Source: Bacillota bacterium
GTDB lineage: Bacteria; Bacillota; Clostridia; Peptostreptococcales; Anaerovoracaceae
DNA length: 6,940 bases
Direction: 5' to 3'
Assembly (NCBI GenBank): GCA_030535715.1
Contig: JAUNRL010000058.1
Coordinates: 1 to 6,940, forward strand
A program made the position numbers and the translations under genes. The notes under the pieces were generated by a model. The model ran no database searches, had not been told where the DNA came from, and saw only the letters and a program-made list of their open reading frames with translations. This document shows positions 1 to 5,883 of the stretch, piece after piece. Within the stretch, counting starts at the first letter, position 1. Each line of letters starts with the position of its first letter.

Positions 1-222
1 TCTGGACGTGGAGCGGTATACTTCGTATTTCTTTGCCTTTGCAGACTTGCCCCAACTCAGCGAAACGGAGTTGAAGGCTATCGAACTGACCTTCAGGCTC
101 TTGACTTTTCCCGGTTTTTTGGACGCCGCATCCGCTCCCTCGGGTATGCCGAACGCAACGGCGACAAAAAGAATAAGCAGGAAAACCATCACGCGTCCAC
201 GCTTCATTTCACATGTGCTCAT
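1..222 (-). CDS. Secreted FN3-type surface protein, N-terminal part only
   Basis: The reading frame is open from the ATG at 222 to the left edge, giving 74 residues with no stop, so the gene continues outside the window. The N-terminus has a basic start (MKRGR at residues 6-10), a hydrophobic core at about 11-23 (VMVFLLILFVAVA), and a likely signal peptidase I site near GADA-A at about 29-33. It then begins an FN3-like repeat: PGKVKSLKV, then a V-x-L-x-W strand (VSLSW), then KAKKYEVYRS. This pattern is common in secreted or wall-associated proteins of Clostridia. The start at 222 is preferred because AGGAAG lies 6 bases upstream. An in-frame ATG at 207 (MKRGRVMV) would also leave an intact signal peptide but has a poor ribosome binding site. 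What follows the first repeat is not visible, so the protein's activity is unknown. It is divergent from, and resembles in its repeat, the gene starting at 650. Confidence 0.85.
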   Translation of the reverse strand, partial: MSTCEMKRGRVMVFLLILFVAVAFGIPEGADAASKKPGKVKSLKVSSIAFNSVSLSWGKSAKAKKYEVYRSTSR

Positions 223-228
223 GCTTTT

Positions 229-234
229 CTTCCT
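229..234 (-). promoter_or_regulatory. Ribosome binding site for the leftward FN3 gene
   Basis: AGGAAG on the minus strand ends 6 bases before the ATG at 222. It favours that start over the in-frame ATG at 207, which lacks a comparable purine-rich site. Confidence 0.6.
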
Positions 235-278
235 TTCTTTTTCTCAGCCCAATATATACAATGACTGCTGTGAAAATC

Positions 279-307
279 AGTATATCCTATTTTTTTCCAG
301 TACGCAA
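279..307 (-). promoter_or_regulatory. Candidate sigma-A promoter for the leftward FN3 gene
   Basis: On the minus strand TTGCGT (302-307) is followed after exactly 17 bases by TATACT (279-284). The -10 matches the consensus at five of six bases and the -35 at three (TTG). Transcription would begin near 272, giving a leader of about 50 bases before the ATG at 222. A second TATATT lies at 251-256 without a good -35. Inferred from motif and spacing only. Confidence 0.45.
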
Positions 308-312
308 TCGCG

Positions 313-345
313 GGCCGCTTTCCAGGCCTTCCCGGCCGCTTTTCC
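313..345 (-). repeat. Pair of short direct repeats upstream of the leftward promoter
   Basis: On the plus strand GGCCGCTTTCC (313-323) recurs as GGCCGCTTTTCC (334-345), starting 21 bases apart, about two helical turns. On the minus strand the copies lie just upstream of the candidate -35 at 302-307, where an activator could bind. The repeats are seen directly. The regulatory role is inference, and GC-rich sequence could produce this by chance. Confidence 0.35.
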
Positions 346-364
346 GGAGGGTATCACTCTCCGG
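344..364. repeat. Inverted repeat, 9-bp stem with 3-base loop
   Basis: CCGGAGGGT (344-352) can pair with ACTCTCCGG (356-364) around the loop ATC, with one G-T wobble. No run of T follows on either strand, so it is not a typical rho-independent terminator. It sits in the divergent intergenic region upstream of both genes and could be an operator or a structured RNA element. Its function is unknown. Confidence 0.5.
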
Positions 365-460
365 GGCGACCCTTCTGAATTCCTTTGTTTTCAACGGATT
401 CCGCTGTTTTTCCCGTTGTTTTCCTCCTCGGCGGGACAGGGCTTTTTCCCCTGATTTCTG

Positions 461-518
461 CGGGGATATGTTGTATGCTGTTCCGGGAAAAAACGAAAAC
501 AATACAACATCTTCCCCG
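461..518. repeat. Long imperfect inverted repeat in the divergent intergenic region
   Basis: The outer arms CGGGGA (461-466) and TCCCCG (513-518) pair. After a small internal loop (467 against 511-512) the arms ATGTTGTAT (468-476) and ATACAACAT (502-510) pair perfectly over 9 bases. A further TGTT (479-482) can pair with AACA (498-501) past a 2-base bulge. The whole is a 58-base hairpin of about 19 base pairs. Neither side is followed by a T run, so a simple terminator is unlikely. It lies between the two divergent FN3 genes. It could be an operator, a small palindromic mobile repeat or a structured transcript. Confidence 0.6.
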
Positions 519-585
519 CACCAGTCAATTTCCTTTTCATTACAGGAAAAAATCGACAAAAAAAATTGATCTTTCCATAAAAAGC

Positions 586-615
586 TGGATTTGGTATTTT
601 CTTTTCCCGTATAAT
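586..615 (+). promoter_or_regulatory. Candidate promoter for the rightward FN3-hydrolase gene
   Basis: A perfect -10 box TATAAT lies at 610-615. The best-placed -35 candidate, TGGATT at 586-591 with an 18-base spacer, is weak (three of six). Transcription would start near 622, leaving a leader of about 28 bases before the ATG at 650. The AT-rich sequence upstream (540-605) could compensate for the poor -35. The -10 is clear; the -35 is uncertain. Confidence 0.5.
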
Positions 616-636
616 CAATACTGAAAAAACAGGCAA

Positions 637-643
637 AGAAGGA
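637..643 (+). promoter_or_regulatory. Ribosome binding site for the rightward FN3-hydrolase gene
   Basis: AGAAGGA lies 6 bases before the ATG at 650. This supports that start, which also gives a complete signal peptide. Confidence 0.6.
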
Positions 644-649
644 AACAAC

Positions 650-1935
650 ATGAACAGAACCATCGTTACAAAGGCAATTCTGGCCTTAATGATCGCGGCG
701 ATCGCTTTCTCCGCGGACCTGATTCTGCCGGAAAAGAGCTTCGCTGGCACTTCCCGTCCGGCAAAGGTCACCCAGAAGCGGGCTGTCTCCGGCGTGGATT
801 ACGTTACGCTGAAATGGAGAAAGGTAAAGAAAGCCAAGGGCTATCAGGTCTTCATGTACAACAGCAAACGCCAAAAGTACATCTGGGTTAAGACCATCGG
901 CGACAACAGCGTCACCGCCTGGACTGCCCGGGATCTGAAGCCCTCCACGAATTATCAGTTCAAAGTCAGGGCCTACCGCGAATACACCCAGTACTATCAC
1001 TCCGGAAAGCATAAATGGGTGTCCAGGCGGCCCCTGCCCATGTTTATCCAGCGCACACGTCTGACTCAGAAGAACGGCCGGTTCTCCGCGGTAAAGAAGA
1101 TCAAAACCAAAAAGCTGGCGCTCACCAAGCCGGCAATCGCCGTGTACAGTCCGGGATACCGCCGGATGGATGTCCGCTGGAAAGCTCTCGCCGGTGTCCG
1201 CGGATACTACGTCAGAGAATACAATGCCAGCGGTAAACTCATCTCCACCCGAACCGTTGCCGCCGGAAGCGATCCCTGCGCTCTGTATTACGATAAGAAG
1301 CTGAACTCCGCCTGGTCCTACACCGTACAGGCCTATGCCGTACTCAACGGGAAGACCTGCACCGGACCAGTCTCCGATAAACAGTCCGCTTCGGCCAGAA
1401 AAACCCGCATCGGTCAGGCCGCCGGCGACGAAAGCTGGAAGAAAACCGGAGGGAAGGCCGGCGACCAGACCGGGAGCGAAGTGGCCACCGCGAACTGGTC
1501 CTACAGCAGCAAGAGCGGAGCCTACAACAACTGGCGGGTCATCGTCCGGCTCTGGCTGACCGGGCCGCCCGTGCCATGGAAGCCGCCTGCGCCAACGACC
1601 ATATCGGATACGATCAGAAACCGGCAGACGGCCGGGGAGAGCTTCGGCTCCTGGCTAAAAAAGCGGGCTGGAATCTGTCTAAGATCACAAAGAACTGCGA
1701 GGTTTCCTGTTCTCCTCTGGTGGGCTGCTGCGTGAACGCCGCCGGCATCACGCCAAACTTTACCGGAGGCAACAAGGCGCCGGGAAGCACCGGCAACTCC
1801 GATTTCCTGAATCCGCTGATGGCCACCGGTCAGTTCATCAAAATCACCGACAGCGATGTCCTGAAAACGGAGATCTGGCTGCAGCGGGGAGATATTCTGA
1901 TCAGTCCGGGAAGACATACGGCCATGGTGCTCTAG
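650..1935 (+). pseudogene. Secreted FN3 / NlpC-P60-like wall hydrolase, frameshifted
   Basis: Two overlapping frames form one protein. The first begins at 650 and loses sense after residue 300 (NNWRVIVR), ending at 1735. The homologous sequence continues in the next frame (ALADRAARAMEAACANDHIG) to the stop at 1933-1935. Adding one base at about 1549 (CGG-CTC to CGG-GCT) restores about 428 residues. The layout is a signal peptide (hydrophobic core about 9-20, cleavage near SFAG at 30-33), FN3-like regions at about 36-153 and 158-248, and a hydrolase domain at about 254-428. The hydrolase carries GGKAGDQTG (267-275), a probable catalytic Cys354 in NCEVSCSPLV and His423 in GRHTAMVL. This matches a peptidoglycan-cleaving cysteine-peptidase type that I recall from clostridial secreted proteins and phage lysins. 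The residue before the cysteine is Ser rather than the usual Asp. If the frameshift is real, the product is a truncated FN3 protein with no active site. If it is a sequencing error, the gene is intact. No slippery site is visible. Confidence 0.8.
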
Positions 1936-3194
1936 TGCATGTAGCCGTGTCCCGTCAGAATGAGCTGGAAATAGTATAGCTGCGAAGCAATATGAAGAAC
2001 AAGCAGGATCGCCAGGACGATGAAATAGATCGTTCTGGCGATTTTCTTACCTGCAAAAATGGAATCCTTATGATAGAAGTTGTCCAAAGCGAGCGCGCAG
2101 CTGACCAGAGTAATGAAATAGGATCCGTAAACCTGTCCCCAGCCGAAGTTGCCGTATTTTCCTCTCCTTCCGGTTTCCGTCAGCAACGCCCACTGAAGCA
2201 CGCCCATGAAGAAAATCCAGAAGGTGAACTGATACTTTTTGTCCTTCAGCCGGCGGATATTGGCGAAGCAGACGACCAGCGGAAAGGCCATGCCGCAGAT
2301 GACTGCGGCGGGAAGATTGTCGTAGTGAATAACATGAGAGATGTCCAGGATGACCTTGTGGACTTCCTCTGCCGCGCCGCTGTCATCGAATTCCTGAGTA
2401 TGCAGCCAGAGGACGTAGATCCCGCTGGGGACGATGGCGCATCCCATGACGAAGAGTCGTCCAAGGCGCCGCAGCCATCCGTCCTTCCCGCCCCGCAGCA
2501 GATCAATGACGAACATGACCACCACCGCGGCAACCAGTCCGAAGAAAAAACTGGGTTTGGCAAAGGCGGACAGGAAGACCGTCACCGCCGTGGCGATCCA
2601 CCAGCCGGGATGCGCGCCCTTTTCCTCATAATACAGGTACATCTTCAGGAAGCACAGCGAAGCGATCATGGAAAACAGCGTCATGGACTGTTGCGTCGGC
2701 GAATGCCAGGCAAAGGACTGGAAGGAATGGCGGTAGAACCACTCGTGAATCACCGGCACCCAGACAGGGCCGATGAACAGAACCGCCACGGAGAAAAACT
2801 GCATGGCCGAACGGGGTATTCCCTCCAGCATGCCGTCATCCCTGAGAAAAAACCGGATGACCAGATAATTCACCACGATGATGGCGGCGATCACAGCGGC
2901 CAGATAGATGTTGGCCTCCATGGTGCTCTGGCTGATGTCATAGAAAATCTGAAACAGAAATCCCAGAAGTCGGTCGTGCTCTTCTCCGCTGGTCACGTTG
3001 GTCACCACATAATACCGCATGTCCGAGGAATACTTATCGTTGTAGTCCACGATCATCCGGTAGAACAGTTCCAGACAAACGCCGGAAAACAGGCCGATGA
3101 CCGTCACCCAGAGGATGTCCGTCCACCGGATCACCACGGTATATCCGTCCTTCAGCCGGTCACGCAGACGGCATTGCTTTTGCTCCTGTTCCAT
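1932..3194 (-). CDS. Polytopic membrane protein of the surface-polymer operon
   Basis: This 420-residue protein has about ten or eleven hydrophobic segments, at roughly 24-45, 95-117, 130-150, 170-188, 198-213, 215-233, 246-265, 295-312, 322-338, 356-372 and 385-407. The first two are separated by a polar, probably extracytoplasmic stretch of about 50 residues (DYNDKYSSDMRYY onward). Other polar motifs are WHSPTQQS at 163-170 and GRRGKYGNFGWGQ at 342-354. I recall similar proteins beside clostridial surface polysaccharide genes. The topology would suit a Wzy-like polymerase or a lipid-linked-sugar (GT-C type) glycosyltransferase, but I see no motif that decides between them. The start at 3194 follows a near-perfect GGAGGTGA with a 3-base gap to the ATG. 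It is the last gene of the minus-strand set, 17 bases after rmlB. Its TAG stop overlaps the convergent hydrolase stop. Confidence 0.85.
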   Translation of the reverse strand: MEQEQKQCRLRDRLKDGYTVVIRWTDILWVTVIGLFSGVCLELFYRMIVDYNDKYSSDMRYYVVTNVTSGEEHDRLLGFLFQIFYDISQSTMEANIYLAAVIAAIIVVNYLVIRFFLRDDGMLEGIPRSAMQFFSVAVLFIGPVWVPVIHEWFYRHSFQSFAWHSPTQQSMTLFSMIASLCFLKMYLYYEEKGAHPGWWIATAVTVFLSAFAKPSFFFGLVAAVVVMFVIDLLRGGKDGWLRRLGRLFVMGCAIVPSGIYVLWLHTQEFDDSGAAEEVHKVILDISHVIHYDNLPAAVICGMAFPLVVCFANIRRLKDKKYQFTFWIFFMGVLQWALLTETGRRGKYGNFGWGQVYGSYFITLVSCALALDNFYHKDSIFAGKKIARTIYFIVLAILLVLHIASQLYYFQLILTGHGYMH

Positions 3195-3205
3195 TCTTCA
3201 CCTCC
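3195..3205 (-). promoter_or_regulatory. Strong ribosome binding site for the membrane protein
   Basis: GGAGGTGAAGA directly precedes the ATG at 3194. The GGAGGTGA core is almost fully complementary to the 16S rRNA 3' end and lies in the 17-base gap after the rmlB stop. This fixes the start and suggests independent, efficient translation within a shared transcript. Confidence 0.7.
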
Positions 3206-3211
3206 GGCAGA

Positions 3212-4231
3212 CTATCGGTTGCCGTACATCTTCTCGTAATACTGCTGATATTCTCCGCTGATGATGTTCCGCCACCAGGGCTCATGATCCAGATACCAGT
3301 CGATGGTCTGCCGGATGCCGTCATCAAACTTCGTGGTCGGCAGCCAGCCCAGCTCCTCGTGGATCTTCGTCGGATCGATGGCGTACCGCAGGTCGTGTCC
3401 CTTGCGGTCGCCCACAAAGGTGATCAGGCTCTCCGGCTTGTTCAGCTGAGCCAGAATGGTTTTCACCACTTCGAGGTTGTTTCTCTCGTTGTGTCCGCCG
3501 ATGTTGTAGACCTCTCCCACTCTGCCGCTGCGCAGGATCCTGTCGATCGCCCGACAGTGATCCTCCACATACAGCCAGTCGCGCACGTTCTCACCGGTGC
3601 CGTAGACGGGCAGCGGCTTATCCGCGAGAGCATTGGCGATCATCAGCGGAATCAGCTTCTCCGGGAACTGATAGGGCCCGTAGTTGTTGGAGCAGCGGCT
3701 GATGGTTACCGGCAACCCGAAGGTCCGGTGATAAGCCATGACCAGAAGGTCGGCCGAGGCCTTGGAGGCCGAATAGGGGCTGGAGGCGGTAACGGGCATA
3801 TCTTCGGTGAAGAACAGATCCGGGCGGTCAAGGGGCAGATCGCCGTACACTTCGTCGGTGCCCACCTGATGAAACCGTTTCACACCATACTCCCGGGAAG
3901 CATCCATGAGCACCTGCGTGCCCAGGATGTTGGTCTTCAGGAAAATGCCCGGATCCTCGATGGATCGGTCCACATGGGATTCCGCGGCGAAGTTGACCAC
4001 CACATCAAACCCTTCCTTCTCAAACAGCGGGAAGACCGCCTTCCGGTCGGCCACATCGCCCTTCACGAAGCGGAAGCGCGGATTGTCCATGGCCGGCTCC
4101 AGCGTCTCCAGATTGCCCGCATAAGTCAGCGCATCCAGACAGACGATTTCATCTTCGGGATGCTCCTCCAGCATATAAAACACAAAGTTGGCCCCGATAA
4201 AGCCGGCTCCGCCAGTGACCAGAATCTTCAT
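3212..4231 (-). CDS. rmlB: dTDP-glucose 4,6-dehydratase
   Basis: RmlB (also RfbB) is a cytoplasmic NAD-dependent enzyme that converts dTDP-glucose to dTDP-4-keto-6-deoxyglucose, the branch point to dTDP-L-rhamnose and other deoxysugars. The 339-residue length is typical. The extended SDR features are all present: the Rossmann glycine motif TGGAGFIG (6-13), DALTYAGNLE (33-42), FAAESHVDRS (81-90), the catalytic TDE triplet at 125-127 (GTDEVYGD), and YSASK with Tyr153 and Lys157. Also present are SRCSNNYGPYQFPEKLIP (178-195) and GDRKGHDLRYAID (274-286), both diagnostic of this family over other epimerases. The start at 4231 has GGAGGAG 8 bases upstream. It lies 52 bases after the glycerophosphotransferase gene and 17 before the membrane protein. 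The partner genes rmlA, rmlC and rmlD are not in the window, so the final sugar cannot be stated. Confidence 0.96.
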   Translation of the reverse strand: MKILVTGGAGFIGANFVFYMLEEHPEDEIVCLDALTYAGNLETLEPAMDNPRFRFVKGDVADRKAVFPLFEKEGFDVVVNFAAESHVDRSIEDPGIFLKTNILGTQVLMDASREYGVKRFHQVGTDEVYGDLPLDRPDLFFTEDMPVTASSPYSASKASADLLVMAYHRTFGLPVTISRCSNNYGPYQFPEKLIPLMIANALADKPLPVYGTGENVRDWLYVEDHCRAIDRILRSGRVGEVYNIGGHNERNNLEVVKTILAQLNKPESLITFVGDRKGHDLRYAIDPTKIHEELGWLPTTKFDDGIRQTIDWYLDHEPWWRNIISGEYQQYYEKMYGNR

Positions 4232-4268
4232 TGATCCGTCTCCTCCTTCTCCTCTTTTCTCCTGCCGC

Positions 4269-4283
4269 AGCGGTCCGTCCGCT
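4269..4283. repeat. Small hairpin between the glycerophosphotransferase gene and rmlB
   Basis: AGCGG (4269-4273) pairs with CCGCT (4279-4283) around a 5-base loop, next to the upstream gene's stop codon. On the minus strand it is followed by GC-rich, then purine-rich sequence rather than a T run. It is therefore not a terminator and the genes are probably co-transcribed. It may have no role. Confidence 0.35.
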
Positions 4284-5870
4284 CTACAGGATATGATCTT
4301 CCTTCAGTTTACCAATAATCCGTTCCGTATTCCGGTTGTCGTGGAATTCCACAATTCTCCGGTATTTTCTCACATAGTCCGGATTCTGTTCCATGGAATA
4401 GCCGGCGCGGACGGCCTGCTCCATCTGTCCCTGTGTGTAGCAGATGTCCCCGAAGGCATTGTATTCATTGAGCATCAGGTGCGCGCCGCCGTAATGCTTC
4501 ATGCACTCGCTCATTTCTCCCCACCAGAATACCGCATTGGCTCCCCGGTAGAAGGCATCGTATGCGATGGACGAGTAGTCGGTGATCAGAAGCCGGCAGC
4601 GGCGCAGAACCTCATCGTGGCTCATGTCCGGACGCAGATAACGGGACAGCTGCGTCTCGCTGCGCTCCATCATCTGTTCCATCAGGGGATGGGGCTTGAC
4701 AATGATCCGGTCCTTCCACTCGTCAGGGACAGCGTTGACCATGTTCTCCAGCATCCGGTAATAGCCGGTGCTGCGGAAGTCCCGCTCAGCCAGATTGGTC
4801 TCCCATCTGCGCCAGGTGGGCATGATCATGATCCAGTCGGCATCCTCATCCCGGACGCTGCGGTCGAACTTCGCCAGACCGGTAATGTAGAGTTCCTCCC
4901 GCTTCAGCCCGCCCAGCAGGATGAAGTGCATGGCCTCCGCCTCAGAGGAAACCACCGTCCGGTACTGATCCACCTGGCGGTCGATGAAACCGGCCCGCGC
5001 ATCGGCATCCAGGGAAACCATATACATGACGCCGTGCTGCAGGAACACGTGGGTCAGGTCGGTACTCCGGGCCTTGGCCATGAGCCGGCGGTTGGATGTG
5101 CGCAGCTGGGCAGCGTGCTCCATCGTCTCCGTGCCGACAAACCGATGGCACCGGAAGAAATACAGCAGATGCCGGAAGCTGTCCTTTTCGATCATCTGCG
5201 CCCGGTAGGTCTCATTCAGATCCTTTACCGCCGGATTGTCCCGGTCGATAAGGTAATAAACATTCCGGTATCCCTGATCCACCAGTTTCTCGAAGAGCAC
5301 AGAGGCGCTCTCCTCGTAACGGGAGGATTCCTTCTCGAACATCAGAATATGATCCGATCTGCCCATCACCCGTGAGAGCAGCCATGCATAGAAAACGCGG
5401 AGTCCTTCCGCCCGGCTGTCGTAACGGTTTTCGGACCGGACGACGAACCACATCTTGTTGCCGGCTGTCTGGCGGAAGTACATCACCTTCCCGCCGGAAC
5501 GGATCAGGCGGCTGGTGCGGTAGACGCCCTTTCGGCGTGCCAGCAGACTGTAGCTGATCCCGCAGATTTCCTGATCGCCGTACCAGAGCATGAGCCGGTT
5601 CTGCACATCCAGGAGAAGAGCATCCTCACAGCGGATCTCCATGCAGAAGGGATGGAGCCGGTACCCCCCGGCAAAGGGAATCCCCTTCGGCATGAAAAAA
5701 CGGGCACGAACCGGTGTCGCCTCCGTCCCGTGTATGCGAATAGAAAGCCGGCTCATTTCCGACCGCCGGCCCTTCAGGCCAAGCTTCAGCGCGCAGATCC
5801 CGCGCACGATAATGGCGTCTCTTCCCGCCGTCACTTTCCTGATGAGTATGCCGCATCCGGTAGAATCCAT
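4284..5870 (-). CDS. CDP-glycerol glycerophosphotransferase family protein (TagB/TagF-like)
   Basis: The C-terminal part (about 170-528) fits the family that transfers glycerol- or ribitol-phosphate from a CDP-activated donor to teichoic-acid-like polymers at the inner membrane face. Landmarks are FLQHGVMYM (276-284) with the conserved His279, IMIMPTWRR (347-355), IIVKPHPLM (389-397) with His394, and LLITDYSSIAYDAF (427-440), followed by a hydrophobic strand (AVFWW). The two histidines sit where the catalytic HG and the PHP motif of TagF lie. The first 165 or so residues are a strand-rich region of unknown function (ILIRKV, AIIVRG, LSIRIHG), which may bind a sugar or acceptor. The start at 5870 has AGGGG 8 bases upstream, overlapping the previous stop codon. 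A later Met39 is possible but has a weaker site. The gap to the ligase-like gene is 11 bases. The exact donor (glycerol, ribitol or other polyol phosphate) cannot be told from sequence. Confidence 0.88.
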   Translation of the reverse strand: MDSTGCGILIRKVTAGRDAIIVRGICALKLGLKGRRSEMSRLSIRIHGTEATPVRARFFMPKGIPFAGGYRLHPFCMEIRCEDALLLDVQNRLMLWYGDQEICGISYSLLARRKGVYRTSRLIRSGGKVMYFRQTAGNKMWFVVRSENRYDSRAEGLRVFYAWLLSRVMGRSDHILMFEKESSRYEESASVLFEKLVDQGYRNVYYLIDRDNPAVKDLNETYRAQMIEKDSFRHLLYFFRCHRFVGTETMEHAAQLRTSNRRLMAKARSTDLTHVFLQHGVMYMVSLDADARAGFIDRQVDQYRTVVSSEAEAMHFILLGGLKREELYITGLAKFDRSVRDEDADWIMIMPTWRRWETNLAERDFRSTGYYRMLENMVNAVPDEWKDRIIVKPHPLMEQMMERSETQLSRYLRPDMSHDEVLRRCRLLITDYSSIAYDAFYRGANAVFWWGEMSECMKHYGGAHLMLNEYNAFGDICYTQGQMEQAVRAGYSMEQNPDYVRKYRRIVEFHDNRNTERIIGKLKEDHIL

Positions 5871-5878
5871 GCCGTTTT

Positions 5879-5883
5879 CCCCT
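5879..5883 (-). promoter_or_regulatory. Ribosome binding site overlapping the upstream stop codon
   Basis: On the minus strand TAGGGG holds both the stop of the ligase-like gene (TAG, 5884-5882) and the AGGGG site for the glycerophosphotransferase start at 5870, with an 8-base spacer. This arrangement fits translational coupling. Confidence 0.5.

Larger units (their letters stand above)
223..649. other. Divergent intergenic region without a convincing gene
   Basis: This stretch separates the two FN3-type genes. Short frames cross it on both strands, but they lack good ribosome binding sites, have low-complexity Phe/Ser/Pro-rich or basic translations, and contradict one another. The content I can support is two candidate promoters facing outward, two inverted repeats and one direct-repeat pair. 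The middle (about 310-480) is GC-rich and pyrimidine-rich on the plus strand, while the flanks are AT-rich. Confidence 0.6.

Noticed and set aside
392..418. CAACGG (392-397) and CCGTTG (413-418) as a hairpin
   Set aside because: The stem is only 6 bp with a 15-base loop in low-complexity pyrimidine-rich sequence, so chance is likely.
344..518. Inverted repeats as rho-independent terminators
   Set aside because: Neither hairpin is followed by a run of T on either strand, and both lie upstream of the two divergent genes rather than downstream of a stop codon.
213..771. Several short frames across the intergenic region and the start of the 650 gene
   Set aside because: They overlap each other on both strands, are low-complexity, lack good ribosome sites, and some run antisense to the signal peptide of the gene at 650.
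1540..1560. Programmed ribosomal frameshift between the FN3 and hydrolase parts
   Set aside because: The bases around 1547-1552 (GTCCGGCTCTGG) contain no slippery heptamer, and I see no obvious downstream pseudoknot. A simple base loss explains the change better.
1992..3239. Long open frame on the plus strand (415 codons)
   Set aside because: It is antisense to the membrane protein gene. Its translation is rich in His, Asp, Gln and Arg without domain motifs, as expected for the mirror of a GC-biased gene. It lacks a good ribosome binding site, whereas the minus-strand gene has a near-perfect one.
3284..5375. Plus-strand open frames of 316 and 395 codons
   Set aside because: These lie opposite rmlB and the glycerophosphotransferase gene, whose conserved catalytic motifs establish the minus strand as coding. 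Their translations show no family motifs.
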